Notes: generated by a model from the sequence alone, not told the origin. Counted from the stretch's first letter, positions 1 to 6,934 are shown. The stretch: 7,302 nt of DNA from VFHP01 sp964443385 (GCA_964443385.1 CAYUCO010000139.1:1-7302); one strand, 5' to 3'. Translations and numbers: made by a program.

Positions 1-1
1 A

Positions 2-610
2 GCTCGTGCGATGCTGGCTGCCTATGATCGTGTGAATTATATGCTCTCTGCTCGACCAGAGTTTCACGACATTCTTAAAGAGAACAACGTCCGTATATCT
101 TTGTTTGGACCAGGTTCAGGAAGCACAACCTCTGAACTACCAGAATTCGAAGGTGAAGACGAGCCGGGCGGAATGTCAATGGGAGTCACTGATGCTGCGA
201 TGACCGCCAACGTAGAGTGGTTGTGTTACCCGGGAAATCCAGATAGTGGTGGCGTTCCTGTTATTCATGAATTAGTTCATTCACTTAACGGCATTGTCTT
301 TGATCTTATTATCGAGTTGTATTTCTATGAGCGTATATATGACCTTGCACTGTCAGCTATCGACAAGGGAATATTTGCCACCAACTATACGCAGAACCTT
401 CCAGATGGCGAGCAACAAGGTATGAAACATTACGTTGGAGAGTACTGGGCCATGACAGTTGAAGGTTATTTAATGGACATGGAAGGATTTAAGAATTCGC
501 ACGATACGCATGAATGGATCAAGGAGAATGATCCTGAGTTATACGATTTGATTATCAGATATTTCCCGACACAAAAATGGGACCAGTGCACTGGGGAACT
601 CAAGAAATGA
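2..610 (+). CDS. Predicted zinc metallopeptidase (gluzincin type), 5' end cut off by the window
   Basis: The frame is open from base 2 to the TAA-type stop ending at 610, with no stop before the first ATG at base 11, so the true start probably lies outside the window. Numbering from that ATG, 199 residues are visible. H86-E87-L88-V89-H90 is a textbook HExxH zinc site. E144 in the E-Y-W-A segment, 54 residues further on, is a good candidate for the third zinc ligand, as in gluzincins. The upstream stretch (VNYMLSARPEF, then an acidic Pro/Glu region, then LCYPGNPDSGG) resembles, from memory, a family of secreted bacterial metallopeptidase-like proteins; I cannot name it securely. No membrane segment is visible in the part present. 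It lies 69 bp upstream of a lipoprotein gene on the same strand, suggesting an extracellular role and possibly co-transcription. Substrate is unknown. The zinc-peptidase fold is fairly sure; activity is inferred. Confidence 0.72.
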   Translation, partial: ARAMLAAYDRVNYMLSARPEFHDILKENNVRISLFGPGSGSTTSELPEFEGEDEPGGMSMGVTDAAMTANVEWLCYPGNPDSGGVPVIHELVHSLNGIVFDLIIELYFYERIYDLALSAIDKGIFATNYTQNLPDGEQQGMKHYVGEYWAMTVEGYLMDMEGFKNSHDTHEWIKENDPELYDLIIRYFPTQKWDQCTGELKK

Positions 611-679
611 AGACAATAAAATGGCGTGAGATTCCAGTAAACCTAATATCTTCAGCTAGTATAGAAAGGTGGAGAACCG

Positions 680-1759
680 ATGACAAAACATTATAACTTT
701 TTATATTTAATTTTAGTAGCATCACTCGCTTCAATAATAATATCCTGTGGACAAGAAACCTTATCAGATAAAGAAATAGAGGCGACCGTGCAAGCCAGAG
801 TGGAAGATAAGATGGCCAACATGCCAACTCCTACTCCAAATATTGAAGCTACTGTTCAAGCTCGAGTGTTCGAAGAAATGCAGAAGAATCAAGATGCGGT
901 CGACTCTGCCGCGTCAAATGACAGGTCTGAAGAAAATGACGCTTCACCAAATATTGCCGAGGCGCCTTCTAAAGATCAAAACAGAGATGAGAATGAAATA
1001 AAATCAGGCGATGCTGAAGGCCAAGAAGAAATAAACAAATGCACTTCAAATAGTGATTATGCCACCGGGCTATGTGTAGACGGGGAAGAAGTGGAAGAAG
1101 TGGCAATTCCAGCGGAACAAGAGACCTGTAACACAGACGCAAATGCTAGTACAGGATATTGCAAGAACGGCATAGCGGTTGAGCGTGAAGATAAAGATCA
1201 AAAAGAAAACTCCCTGATAGGTGATCATAACGATTTTAGCTCACAATTCGAAAATAAATCCAATGATGATCAAAGTGATAAAACTACTGTCACTCTCAAT
1301 TGGATCGGACCAGAAAGCCCTATGGAAATTTGGGACTATGATGTTAATCCGTTTGACGATTATAAAACCGAATTGGAATTTGAGGACTACGACTGCCAAT
1401 CTCTAGGAATTGCTATACTTGCGAAGTCTGCTCCATGGGATCCAGCTGTCCAAAGTCGCCTTGCCGATAACTGGAACCAACCTGTAATGTGGGGACTAGC
1501 AAATATAACAACCTACTCCTATGGAGATAGCTATTTGGAATGCAAAGCAGATGCTAGAATCTATGAACCTTGGCAGATTGAGTCGAATCATCCGGGTTAC
1601 GACAAAATTCGATTCAGAGTAACAAAAGGGTGCCTAATGGCCATAGAGTATATCTGTGGTACAGAAACTTTTACAGGATATACTTGGCATTTGGAGGACC
1701 GTTACATAGAAAAACCTGGCGGTTATGTCAGACAATCAGAATCCGATGGCTCTTATTAA
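680..1759 (+). CDS. Secreted lipoprotein with two ATVQARV repeats and two Cys-TG-Cys repeats; function unknown
   Basis: The 359-residue protein starts at an ATG with a GGTGGAG ribosome binding site five bases upstream. Residues 1-22 form a signal peptide (Lys/His, hydrophobic core) ending in the lipobox I20-I21-S22-C23, so Cys23 should be lipidated and the protein anchored outside the membrane. Next come two copies of IEATVQARV (33-41 and 55-63) around a PTPTP linker, possibly short helices or a coiled coil. A long acidic, Asn/Glu/Asp-rich, probably disordered region follows (about 68-120). Two 15-residue modules (121-135 and 150-164) share Cys-x7-T-G-x-Cys-x-[DN]-G and are followed by another acidic linker. 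Residues 203-359 look folded, Trp/Tyr-rich, with C239, C288, C318 and C326 that could form disulfides. I do not recognise this domain. The N-terminal style is what I associate with marine SAR202 Chloroflexota lipoproteins. Its neighbour is a predicted metallopeptidase; a shared surface role is inference. Confidence 0.85.
   Translation: MTKHYNFLYLILVASLASIIISCGQETLSDKEIEATVQARVEDKMANMPTPTPNIEATVQARVFEEMQKNQDAVDSAASNDRSEENDASPNIAEAPSKDQNRDENEIKSGDAEGQEEINKCTSNSDYATGLCVDGEEVEEVAIPAEQETCNTDANASTGYCKNGIAVEREDKDQKENSLIGDHNDFSSQFENKSNDDQSDKTTVTLNWIGPESPMEIWDYDVNPFDDYKTELEFEDYDCQSLGIAILAKSAPWDPAVQSRLADNWNQPVMWGLANITTYSYGDSYLECKADARIYEPWQIESNHPGYDKIRFRVTKGCLMAIEYICGTETFTGYTWHLEDRYIEKPGGYVRQSESDGSY
776..868 (+). 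repeat. Two IEATVQARV-coding repeats around a PTPTP linker
   Basis: Bases 776-802 and 842-868 encode the identical nonapeptide IEATVQARV. Seven of the nine codons differ synonymously between the copies (for example ATA/ATT, GCG/GCT, AGA/CGA). The protein repeat is therefore old and kept by selection, not a fresh DNA duplication. Confidence 0.85.
1040..1171 (+). repeat. Two Cys-x7-T-G-x-Cys-x-[DN]-G modules
   Basis: Bases 1040-1084 and 1127-1171 encode two 15-residue modules with a 12-residue Cys-to-Cys span, ending TGLCVDG and TGYCKNG. The spacing is identical but most other residues differ. Each pair of Cys could close a small disulfide loop outside the cell. I know no named domain of this form. 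Confidence 0.6.
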
Positions 1760-1772
1760 TGATTAATTAGGT

Positions 1773-3020
1773 TTAGGTTTCTTCACGTGACTCTGTTTTT
1801 GAATGTATACCAGCCGTCTCTTTAGCAAAAAACAAGAATACTACGCCCAAAACACCGACAGCTACAGCATTAGCGATCACGGCCGTAGAAGAACTAAAAA
1901 CGTCAGCGACAAACCCCATAAGTGGTGGTGCTACTAATAGGGCAAAATCAGCAGCTGACCGAACAATCCCCTGGGCTATGCCCTGTAAACTCTTAGGGCT
2001 AATGTCTGCCACATAAGCCACTGGAGTGGGGCCTTCTATACCACTACCCAAACCATATAACGACATCCCAACAATGAAAAGTATTAAAGAAAGATTCGAT
2101 CCTAACAAAAAAAGTGATATCGAAACTATTAACAATCCCGGCACTATAGTTTTCTTTCTTCCATATTTATCAGCCACAGATCCTGCAAGTGGTAACATCA
2201 AAAAAGCAATTATTGGAGGAATAGTGAATATTGCTCCAATTTGCCCGGGTGACAATCCTAAATCCTTAGATCCTATTAATGGTAGAAGTGTGAATTGAGC
2301 ACCAGCTCTAGTGAAAAACGTAATCATAAAAACTAAGGCAATCAGTATAAATCCTCTTGAAAAAACTAAGGAATATTTGGATTCGTTCTCCACAATTACC
2401 TTGTCATTATTGCCAGATTGTTCAATATCGACATGTTCTGTTTTCAAAGTCTCCGGAACTTTAAAAAAGGCCCATACGCCACTCATTATAGAAAGTGCTC
2501 CGACAGCAAGAAACGGAGCTCTAAGGCCAAAGATCTCAGCTATTAAACCTCCGACCACCGGGCCTGATGATATACCCAATATGAAGCTGCTCTGATATAC
2601 GCTCATCATGCGACCACGATTAGCTATAGTACTAATATCACCTATAAATATCACTGCTCCAGTTATGAAAGCAGCAGATCCTATCCCTGCTATAAATCTG
2701 AACAACATAAGAAGTTCCAGAGAATCTACTAGTCCTGCCATACCGTTTCCAAATGCGGCTATAAAAGGACCCACAACCAAAGGTAATCTCCTTCCGTATC
2801 GTTGTGCCAATATGGCAGTTGGTATATTAGTCATGAATCTCGCCAATCCAAAAACACTGATCACTAAACCAACTGTTGCTACCGATACGCCCAATGAGTC
2901 AGCATATAATGGGAGAATAGGAGCCACCATACCTTGCCCAGAAGTTAGCAAGGCAGTAGAAACACAAAGAAGCATAATTGTTGGATTTTCTTTGAGAATA
3001 GTAAACAGTTGCAAACGCAA
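1773..3020 (-). CDS. MFS transporter, drug:H+ antiporter (DHA1) type, 12 helices
   Basis: The protein has 415 residues, the normal length for a 12-helix MFS carrier. Residues 14-180 give the first six helices and about 221-400 the last six, with a charged central loop at about 190-217. Motif A appears in both halves: R74-Y-G-R-R after helix 2 and D284-K-Y-G-R-K-K after helix 8. The antiporter motif C is seen as G153-P-x-x-G-G in helix 5. Together these point to a proton-driven exporter of the DHA1 kind, exporting drugs, sugars or other small molecules; the substrate cannot be read from sequence. The start is TTG: an in-frame TAA lies directly before it, and AAGGAG sits seven bases upstream. 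It converges on the lipoprotein gene with only 13 bp between stops, and diverges from a second MFS gene. Family assignment is firm; substrate is unknown. Confidence 0.9.
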   Translation of the reverse strand: MRLQLFTILKENPTIMLLCVSTALLTSGQGMVAPILPLYADSLGVSVATVGLVISVFGLARFMTNIPTAILAQRYGRRLPLVVGPFIAAFGNGMAGLVDSLELLMLFRFIAGIGSAAFITGAVIFIGDISTIANRGRMMSVYQSSFILGISSGPVVGGLIAEIFGLRAPFLAVGALSIMSGVWAFFKVPETLKTEHVDIEQSGNNDKVIVENESKYSLVFSRGFILIALVFMITFFTRAGAQFTLLPLIGSKDLGLSPGQIGAIFTIPPIIAFLMLPLAGSVADKYGRKKTIVPGLLIVSISLFLLGSNLSLILFIVGMSLYGLGSGIEGPTPVAYVADISPKSLQGIAQGIVRSAADFALLVAPPLMGFVADVFSSSTAVIANAVAVGVLGVVFLFFAKETAGIHSKTESREET

Positions 3021-3046
3021 TTAGCCACTCCTTTGTATATACTGTT

Positions 3047-3075
3047 ATTATGACAACAACAGATATTAGGTACAA
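3047..3075 (-). promoter_or_regulatory. Putative sigma70 promoter for the minus-strand MFS gene
   Basis: On the minus strand TTGTAC (3075-3070) and CATAAT (3052-3047) are separated by 17 bases. Transcription would start near 3040, giving a leader of about 20 bases that contains the AAGGAG site. I could not find an equally good promoter for the divergent plus-strand MFS gene in the same 62-bp gap. Confidence 0.5.
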
Positions 3076-3082
3076 CTAAATT

Positions 3083-4309
3083 TTGGAACCCTCAAAAGAC
3101 ACACAACAAGAACCTAGAAAATACCGATTTGTAATTGGTTTTTTGTTACTACTTATTAGTTTCTCTGCCGGATTAGTATTCCTAAATGTTTCCCCAATTA
3201 CTCCTCATATAATGGAGGAATATCAAGTTAGTAGAGGCACAGTAGGACTGTTAGTAGGATGTATATTGCTTTTCAGTGCACTGTCTTCAATCCCATTCAG
3301 TCTCCTAGTTGGAAGAGTAAGGAATAATGTTCTTGTTCTGTTTTTTATTCTTGGAATATCTATTCCATTCCTGAGTGCCTGGGCTCCAAATTTTACAACC
3401 TTATTAATTTTAAGAACTTGTTTTGGCATTAGTGTTGGTGGTTTATTCCCTACTATCGCACCTATATTAATGTCCTGGTTCCCTAAAAATGAATTGCCTT
3501 TTATGAATGGGATACAGATATCTGCGGTTTCGGGTGGTATAGCAGTTTCATTCCTCTTAGGAGAACCTTTAGCTAATGAAGTAGGCTGGCGCAATACCCT
3601 TACTTTATTCAGCAGCGTATCTTTAATATCAGCTTTTCTATGGTTAATACTCTCTAGAGAACCTGAAAAAACCACCCAATCCAACCTATCATTTACAGAA
3701 ATAAAGGGAGTGCTTCGTTCCAGAATTACTTTGTTACTTGCTGTGGCAGATGCCGGCCCCCTTATCCAATACGTAGCTTTATCATCTTGGCTACCAACAT
3801 ATTATTTTGAAGTACATGGAATGTCATTATCGGAGGGTAGCTCAAAAACTGCTGTTCTACCCATATGTGGACTCATAATAGTGCTTATAGCGGGATTCTT
3901 ATCTCTAAGATTTAATCGTCGTAAACCGTTCCTTTTTGCATCAGGCATAGTGCTAGGTATTGGTGGATTTTCTTCGATCATATTTGCTGGGAGTCCGTTT
4001 CTGCTGTTTATATTGATAGTCTACGGTATAGGTGCCTGGTTATACACTCCTTTCCACGCCACAATACCGCTGGAAGCAGAAGACTCCAACCCAGAAAAAG
4101 CGGCAGCAATAACAGCTTGTATCTTCACTATAGGAGGATCGTTATCCTTCATATCTCCTATATTTGTAGGATACATGGCAGACATCACGGGATCATATAT
4201 ATACGGCTTCGGATTAGTTGGAATCCTGTCGTGGTCCTTGGTAATCGCCACGATTTTCTTGCCAGAAACCGGCTCTCCTAGTCACAACTTGAATAAAACT
4301 ACCGTTTAG
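3083..4309 (+). CDS. MFS transporter, 12 helices, CynX/NarK-like style
   Basis: The protein has 408 residues and 12 predicted membrane helices, with a cytoplasmic loop near 192-212 splitting two halves. The motif A position after helix 2 is degenerate (LVGRVRNN) and that of the second half is L275-R-F-N-R-R-K. Conserved MFS features include SWFP near 131, G-x-x-x-S-x-GG near 143-152 and V167-GWR before helix 6. The pattern recalls carriers of the anion/cyanate/nitrate kind (CynX, NarK), but that is a resemblance only; the substrate is unknown. The start is TTG. An in-frame TAA at 3077-3079 excludes anything further upstream except an ATT, and the first helix begins at about residue 14. Only a weak AGG lies about 12 bases before it, so initiation may be poor. 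The flavodoxin-like gene follows after 25 bases, so the two are probably co-transcribed. It is clearly not a recent duplicate of the MFS gene behind it. Confidence 0.88.
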   Translation: MEPSKDTQQEPRKYRFVIGFLLLLISFSAGLVFLNVSPITPHIMEEYQVSRGTVGLLVGCILLFSALSSIPFSLLVGRVRNNVLVLFFILGISIPFLSAWAPNFTTLLILRTCFGISVGGLFPTIAPILMSWFPKNELPFMNGIQISAVSGGIAVSFLLGEPLANEVGWRNTLTLFSSVSLISAFLWLILSREPEKTTQSNLSFTEIKGVLRSRITLLLAVADAGPLIQYVALSSWLPTYYFEVHGMSLSEGSSKTAVLPICGLIIVLIAGFLSLRFNRRKPFLFASGIVLGIGGFSSIIFAGSPFLLFILIVYGIGAWLYTPFHATIPLEAEDSNPEKAAAITACIFTIGGSLSFISPIFVGYMADITGSYIYGFGLVGILSWSLVIATIFLPETGSPSHNLNKTTV

Positions 4310-4334
4310 TGGCTGATTGCCATATAATTGCTGT

Positions 4335-4895
4335 ATGAATATATTACTTGTATTTTGCCATCCCAGAGAAGAATCACTGACTGGAGATGTTGCTCGTGCT
4401 TTCCAAGAAGGAGCTATTCGGTCAGGACATACAGTAGAATTTGTTGACCTATACCGTGAAAATTTCGATCCTGTTCTGACGGTGGAAGATATGTATACTA
4501 ACGGCAATCTATCAGATTATTCCACTGAGGTTCAATCTGAATTCCTAAGACTGAACCGTAATAATGCTGTTGTAATGGTTTTTCCATTATGGTGGTGGTC
4601 TATGCCGGCTATGTTAAAGGGTTGGATAGACAGGGTCTGGAATTATGGATTGACACATGGCCCAGCACACCACAACATCACAAAAGGTCTGATAATCACT
4701 CTAGCTGCCGTTACAAAAGACCAGTTAGAAAAAAGAAGTTATTCAGATGCAATGCAAATATGTCTTGAAACCGGAATACTGGACTACAACGGTATTCCAG
4801 AAACCAAATTAGTAATAATGGATGATACTTCAGGAGGTCCTGAACAGCACGAAAAACACGTCAGTGCTTCTTTCCAAATGGGGGAAGAATTTTAA
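4335..4895 (+). CDS. NAD(P)H dehydrogenase (quinone)/flavodoxin-like fold oxidoreductase
   Basis: The 186-residue cytoplasmic protein belongs to the Flavodoxin_2 (NQO/MdaB/KefF-type) family. These are FMN or FAD enzymes that pass two electrons from NAD(P)H to quinones or other electrophiles. The N-terminal strand NILLVFCHP followed by R-E-E-S-L-T (11-16) is the flavin phosphate-binding region. F83-PLWWWSMPAMLKGWIDRV is the family's signature around the flavin ring. DLY at 38-40 and FDPVLT at 44-49 are also typical. I chose the ATG at 4335 because the protein then begins exactly at the first strand; the frame could start at a TTG at 4317, which would add six unlike residues. No Shine-Dalgarno site is visible, so translation is probably coupled to the MFS gene ending 25 bases earlier. 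The C-terminus is shorter than in the 200-270-residue members. Its role next to a transporter may be reducing a transported or toxic compound. Confidence 0.88.
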   Translation: MNILLVFCHPREESLTGDVARAFQEGAIRSGHTVEFVDLYRENFDPVLTVEDMYTNGNLSDYSTEVQSEFLRLNRNNAVVMVFPLWWWSMPAMLKGWIDRVWNYGLTHGPAHHNITKGLIITLAAVTKDQLEKRSYSDAMQICLETGILDYNGIPETKLVIMDDTSGGPEQHEKHVSASFQMGEEF

Positions 4896-4897
4896 TA

Positions 4898-5008
4898 ATG
4901 ATATCAAACTGGTGGAATAACCTAACAGAAACAAAGAGAAAAGTGCTCGTATTAGGAGCTATATGTGACTGTGTCATAATCACCACGCTGCTAATCTATT
5001 TCCTGTGA
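4898..5008 (+). CDS. Small single-helix membrane peptide, 36 residues
   Basis: An ATG two bases after the flavodoxin-like stop opens a 36-codon frame ending in TGA at 5006-5008. The product starts MISNWWNNLTETKRKV, a Trp/Asn-rich head followed by a Lys/Arg cluster (13-15). It then has about 21 uncharged, hydrophobic residues (16-36, apart from one Asp at 24) running to the C-terminus. That is the design of a one-helix small membrane protein with the N-terminus inside. GGGGAAG at 4881-4887 lies 10 bases upstream and could serve as its ribosome binding site. Position, spacing and composition suggest a third gene of the MFS-oxidoreductase unit, perhaps a partner of the transporter. It is short enough that chance cannot be ruled out. 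C23 and C25 flank Asp24 within the helix. Confidence 0.5.
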   Translation: MISNWWNNLTETKRKVLVLGAICDCVIITTLLIYFL

Positions 5009-5149
5009 ATATTCACTATGCTAAGTATTTATTATGACATATATACGAAGCTTTAGTGAATACTTCAATTCATTATCACCAAAATAAAGAGACTAACCCT
5101 TTGCGGATTAGCCTCTTTAAGAATCTAACTACTAAAGCAGAAAATAAGC
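5009..5149. other. Intergenic region between convergent genes
   Basis: Apart from the terminator hairpin listed separately, this 141-bp stretch is AT-rich and non-coding by inspection. It contains a second copy of GTGAATA (5056-5062); the first lies in the palindrome GTGAATATTCAC at 5005-5016, overlapping the small peptide's stop. Confidence 0.6.
5086..5118. terminator. Bidirectional intrinsic terminator between convergent genes
   Basis: AAAGAG (5086-5091) pairs with CTCTTT (5113-5118), CTAA (5093-5096) with TTAG (5108-5111) and CC with GG, interrupted by two single mismatches; the loop is TTTGC. On the minus strand the hairpin is followed by CTCTTTATTTT, a fair U-tract, so it best serves the thiolase operon, which ends 32 bp earlier at 5150. 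On the plus strand it can end the MFS-oxidoreductase-peptide unit, with a weaker tail. Confidence 0.75.
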
Positions 5150-6478
5150 TTAGTCTGGAGTAGCACTCCATATAGTAGAATAATTGAAGTCTGGGAAGAA
5201 TGCACCAGATACTCCAATCTCAGCCTTCTTTCGAATCTGTCTGGCTCCAGCCCTACCCTGTAACTGCTGAATGCTATCATAATGTAACCAGAAACGAGTT
5301 CTACCACCCCCTGCATTACCTCCACTAGGAGAAACAGGGTTTGGGCCTTCTAAACTAATATCTGTTTGATAGAAATCCAAAGCTTCACCACGGCCAACGC
5401 CTGCAAATCTCAATCCTTCTAAGTGAAATTGATGAAACTCTGTGAATCCATCATACATATTTTCGAAGGAAAGATCAGTGTTCTTGATTCCAGCACCTTC
5501 GTATAGTTTACGGCCTGTTTCGTCCGCTGCTTCCTGCCAATCATCTAAAGTTTGTACTGCCCCTCTATGCTTGGGAGTTGTTCTAGTATGATTAAGTATA
5601 TATACAGGTTTCTGCTTCATGTCCTTAGCCCTCTCAGCGGTGGTAAACACAAAAGCAGCAGACACACAGATTGGAAGATCATTATCGTATAGGTTAGCAG
5701 GCTTCGCTATCCACCTAGCCGCTAAATAATCTTCTACTGTCAAATCCTCAGGTCTATGTTGTGCCCAATAACCCTCAGGCAACAACAATCCATTTCTTTT
5801 CTCAGTAATGACGAAGTTTGCCATCATATCATGGTTTTTACCATACTTATGACAATACTCCTGGAACATCATAGCAGTAGTGCCACATGCAGGCACTCCA
5901 TGGCCAGATGTGATACCAGCTGGACCAGCTATGGTATCCATGCCCGCTGCCCCTTGACCCACATAATATCTACCTGCCAAATTGTGCCATCCTCGGACAA
6001 CCAAACATGTTTGAGTCATGCCATCTCCAACTGCTTGTGCGCCCACTACTATCGCGTTAGACATGCAGGTTGGAGCATGCATAGCAAACTTAATATTTGT
6101 TAATTCGGGCATATTCTTAAGTATCCACTCAACACTAAGCTTGACTATACCATCTAATGGATCATCAGTAAGATTAAATGTTTCCACAAACGATTCTGGT
6201 ATAGGCCTATCTTTTGGCCAACTTACACCTGTACTTGTATCAGGGGTTAGAACTATCCCGTCTACTTCCTCAGGAGAAACTCCAGCGTCTTCCATAGCAT
6301 TCCTTATAGCAAGAATGGTCCATGCACCCACACTCGTTTCAGGACTCTCGTCCCACCTTCTGGCAGTAGGAGAAACGCCTATACCAACTGCGGCCACCTT
6401 GCCTTTGTGCTCCCAAACTCCTAACCCTTCTGTAGATCTGTACATAGAATCTGGTGGTGTTTGAACATTAACTGCCAT
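5150..6478 (-). CDS. SCP-x/lipid-transfer-type thiolase-like protein with altered active site
   Basis: This 442-residue member of the thiolase superfamily starts at an ATG six bases after a perfect GGAGG. It has an N-terminal extension (about 1-27) before the first thiolase strand, KVAAVGIG. Cys138 in HAPTCMSNA sits where the acyl-accepting Cys of thiolases lies. N340-M-Y-D-G-F-T-E matches the HDCF/YDCFT-type motif of SCP-x thiolases. The last motif, normally GG-x4-GHP-x-G, reads G386-G-N-A-G-G-G-R393-T-R-F, so the catalytic His is replaced by Arg. The C-terminus (QLQGRAGARQI) is typical of the family. The DUF35 gene 29 bp upstream is its expected partner. Known DUF35-paired relatives include the sterol side-chain aldolase Ltp2-ChsH2 and the benzylsuccinate-pathway thiolase BbsAB, so the reaction is probably C-C bond cleavage or formation on a CoA ester, thiolytic or retro-aldol. 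The substrate cannot be read from sequence. Family is firm, reaction inferred. Confidence 0.88.
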   Translation of the reverse strand: MAVNVQTPPDSMYRSTEGLGVWEHKGKVAAVGIGVSPTARRWDESPETSVGAWTILAIRNAMEDAGVSPEEVDGIVLTPDTSTGVSWPKDRPIPESFVETFNLTDDPLDGIVKLSVEWILKNMPELTNIKFAMHAPTCMSNAIVVGAQAVGDGMTQTCLVVRGWHNLAGRYYVGQGAAGMDTIAGPAGITSGHGVPACGTTAMMFQEYCHKYGKNHDMMANFVITEKRNGLLLPEGYWAQHRPEDLTVEDYLAARWIAKPANLYDNDLPICVSAAFVFTTAERAKDMKQKPVYILNHTRTTPKHRGAVQTLDDWQEAADETGRKLYEGAGIKNTDLSFENMYDGFTEFHQFHLEGLRFAGVGRGEALDFYQTDISLEGPNPVSPSGGNAGGGRTRFWLHYDSIQQLQGRAGARQIRKKAEIGVSGAFFPDFNYSTIWSATPD

Positions 6479-6495
6479 ACATCACCTCCTTTAAA
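6479..6495 (-). promoter_or_regulatory. Strong ribosome binding site of the thiolase-like gene
   Basis: On the minus strand AAAGGAGGTGAT lies just before the ATG, almost a full complement of the 16S rRNA 3' end. It fixes the ATG at 6478 as start and shows that the second gene of the operon is translated strongly and independently. Confidence 0.85.
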
Positions 6496-6507
6496 TAAAA
6501 TGTAAAA

Positions 6508-6921
6508 CTATCCCACTACTCGCCATTCAGGTACTTTCTGTCCTGTAGCAGGAGTTGTTTCAAACTCAACCTGTACTTTAGCACCTATAGGCACTGCATC
6601 AGTTGCAGTACCAGGAAGATGAGATAACATAGTGATACCAGGATCTTCGTCGAGTTTTACAACCGCCACATTAAATGGCTGTTCTGCTTGTAAAATCGTA
6701 ACAGGAGTATCATGAACAACAATATAAGTGGATATAGTACCCTTGCCACTCATCTCTCTCCACTCTAAGTTATCAGAAGAATTACATCCACCACACTTTT
6801 CTTTTGGAGGATGCTGCATCCTGTCACAAGATTTACAATTCTGAACAACCAACACTTCCCTATTACATGCGTCCCAAAAGGGTTTATCAATATCACCCGG
6901 GATTGGAGATTGCTTTGGCAA
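6508..6921 (-). CDS. Zn-ribbon/OB-fold DUF35 protein, partner of the thiolase-like enzyme
   Basis: The 137-residue protein has the two-part architecture of the DUF35 (ChsH2/BbsA-like) family. An N-terminal helix (PFWDACNREVL, 14-24) leads into a rubredoxin-like zinc ribbon with C29-x-x-C32 and C43-x-x-C46. An OB-fold follows, from about 55 to 130 (GKGTISTYIVVH, then PFNVAVVKLDEDPGI, then IGAKVQVEFE). In characterised family members the OB-fold helps bind acyl-CoA and forms a stable complex with a thiolase-superfamily subunit. The start is TTG, chosen because AGGAGGTG lies four bases upstream and the family helix begins soon after. It is the first gene of the operon, 29 bp ahead of the thiolase-like gene. 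All four zinc ligands are present and the length is normal, so it looks intact. Confidence 0.9.
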   Translation of the reverse strand: MPKQSPIPGDIDKPFWDACNREVLVVQNCKSCDRMQHPPKEKCGGCNSSDNLEWREMSGKGTISTYIVVHDTPVTILQAEQPFNVAVVKLDEDPGITMLSHLPGTATDAVPIGAKVQVEFETTPATGQKVPEWRVVG

Positions 6922-6934
6922 TTTACACCTCCTA
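6922..6934 (-). promoter_or_regulatory. Ribosome binding site deciding a TTG start for the DUF35 gene
   Basis: On the minus strand AGGAGGTG is followed by TAAA and then TTG. The near-perfect site at this distance supports TTG as the start codon. Confidence 0.8.

Noticed and set aside
611..679. Separate promoter for the lipoprotein gene (TAGTAT-like -10)
   Set aside because: No acceptable -35 box at a suitable distance; the gene may be read from upstream. Not supported well enough to list.
2026..3024. Three open frames on the plus strand opposite the DHA1-type MFS gene
   Set aside because: They lie entirely antisense to a clear 415-residue transporter, lack ribosome binding sites and have no recognisable domain; they mirror the codon pattern of the real gene.
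3223..4251. Minus-strand open frames opposite the second MFS gene
   Set aside because: They overlap a complete 12-helix transporter on the other strand, with no domain, ribosome site or promoter of their own.
4317..4334. Alternative TTG start six codons upstream for the flavodoxin-like gene
   Set aside because: The extra residues (MPYNCC) do not fit the family, whose first strand begins directly at the ATG at 4335. There is no better ribosome binding site for the TTG.
5756..6464. Plus-strand open frames opposite the thiolase-like gene
   Set aside because: They are antisense to a well-supported thiolase-superfamily gene, with low-complexity Ser/Thr/His-rich translations typical of shadows.
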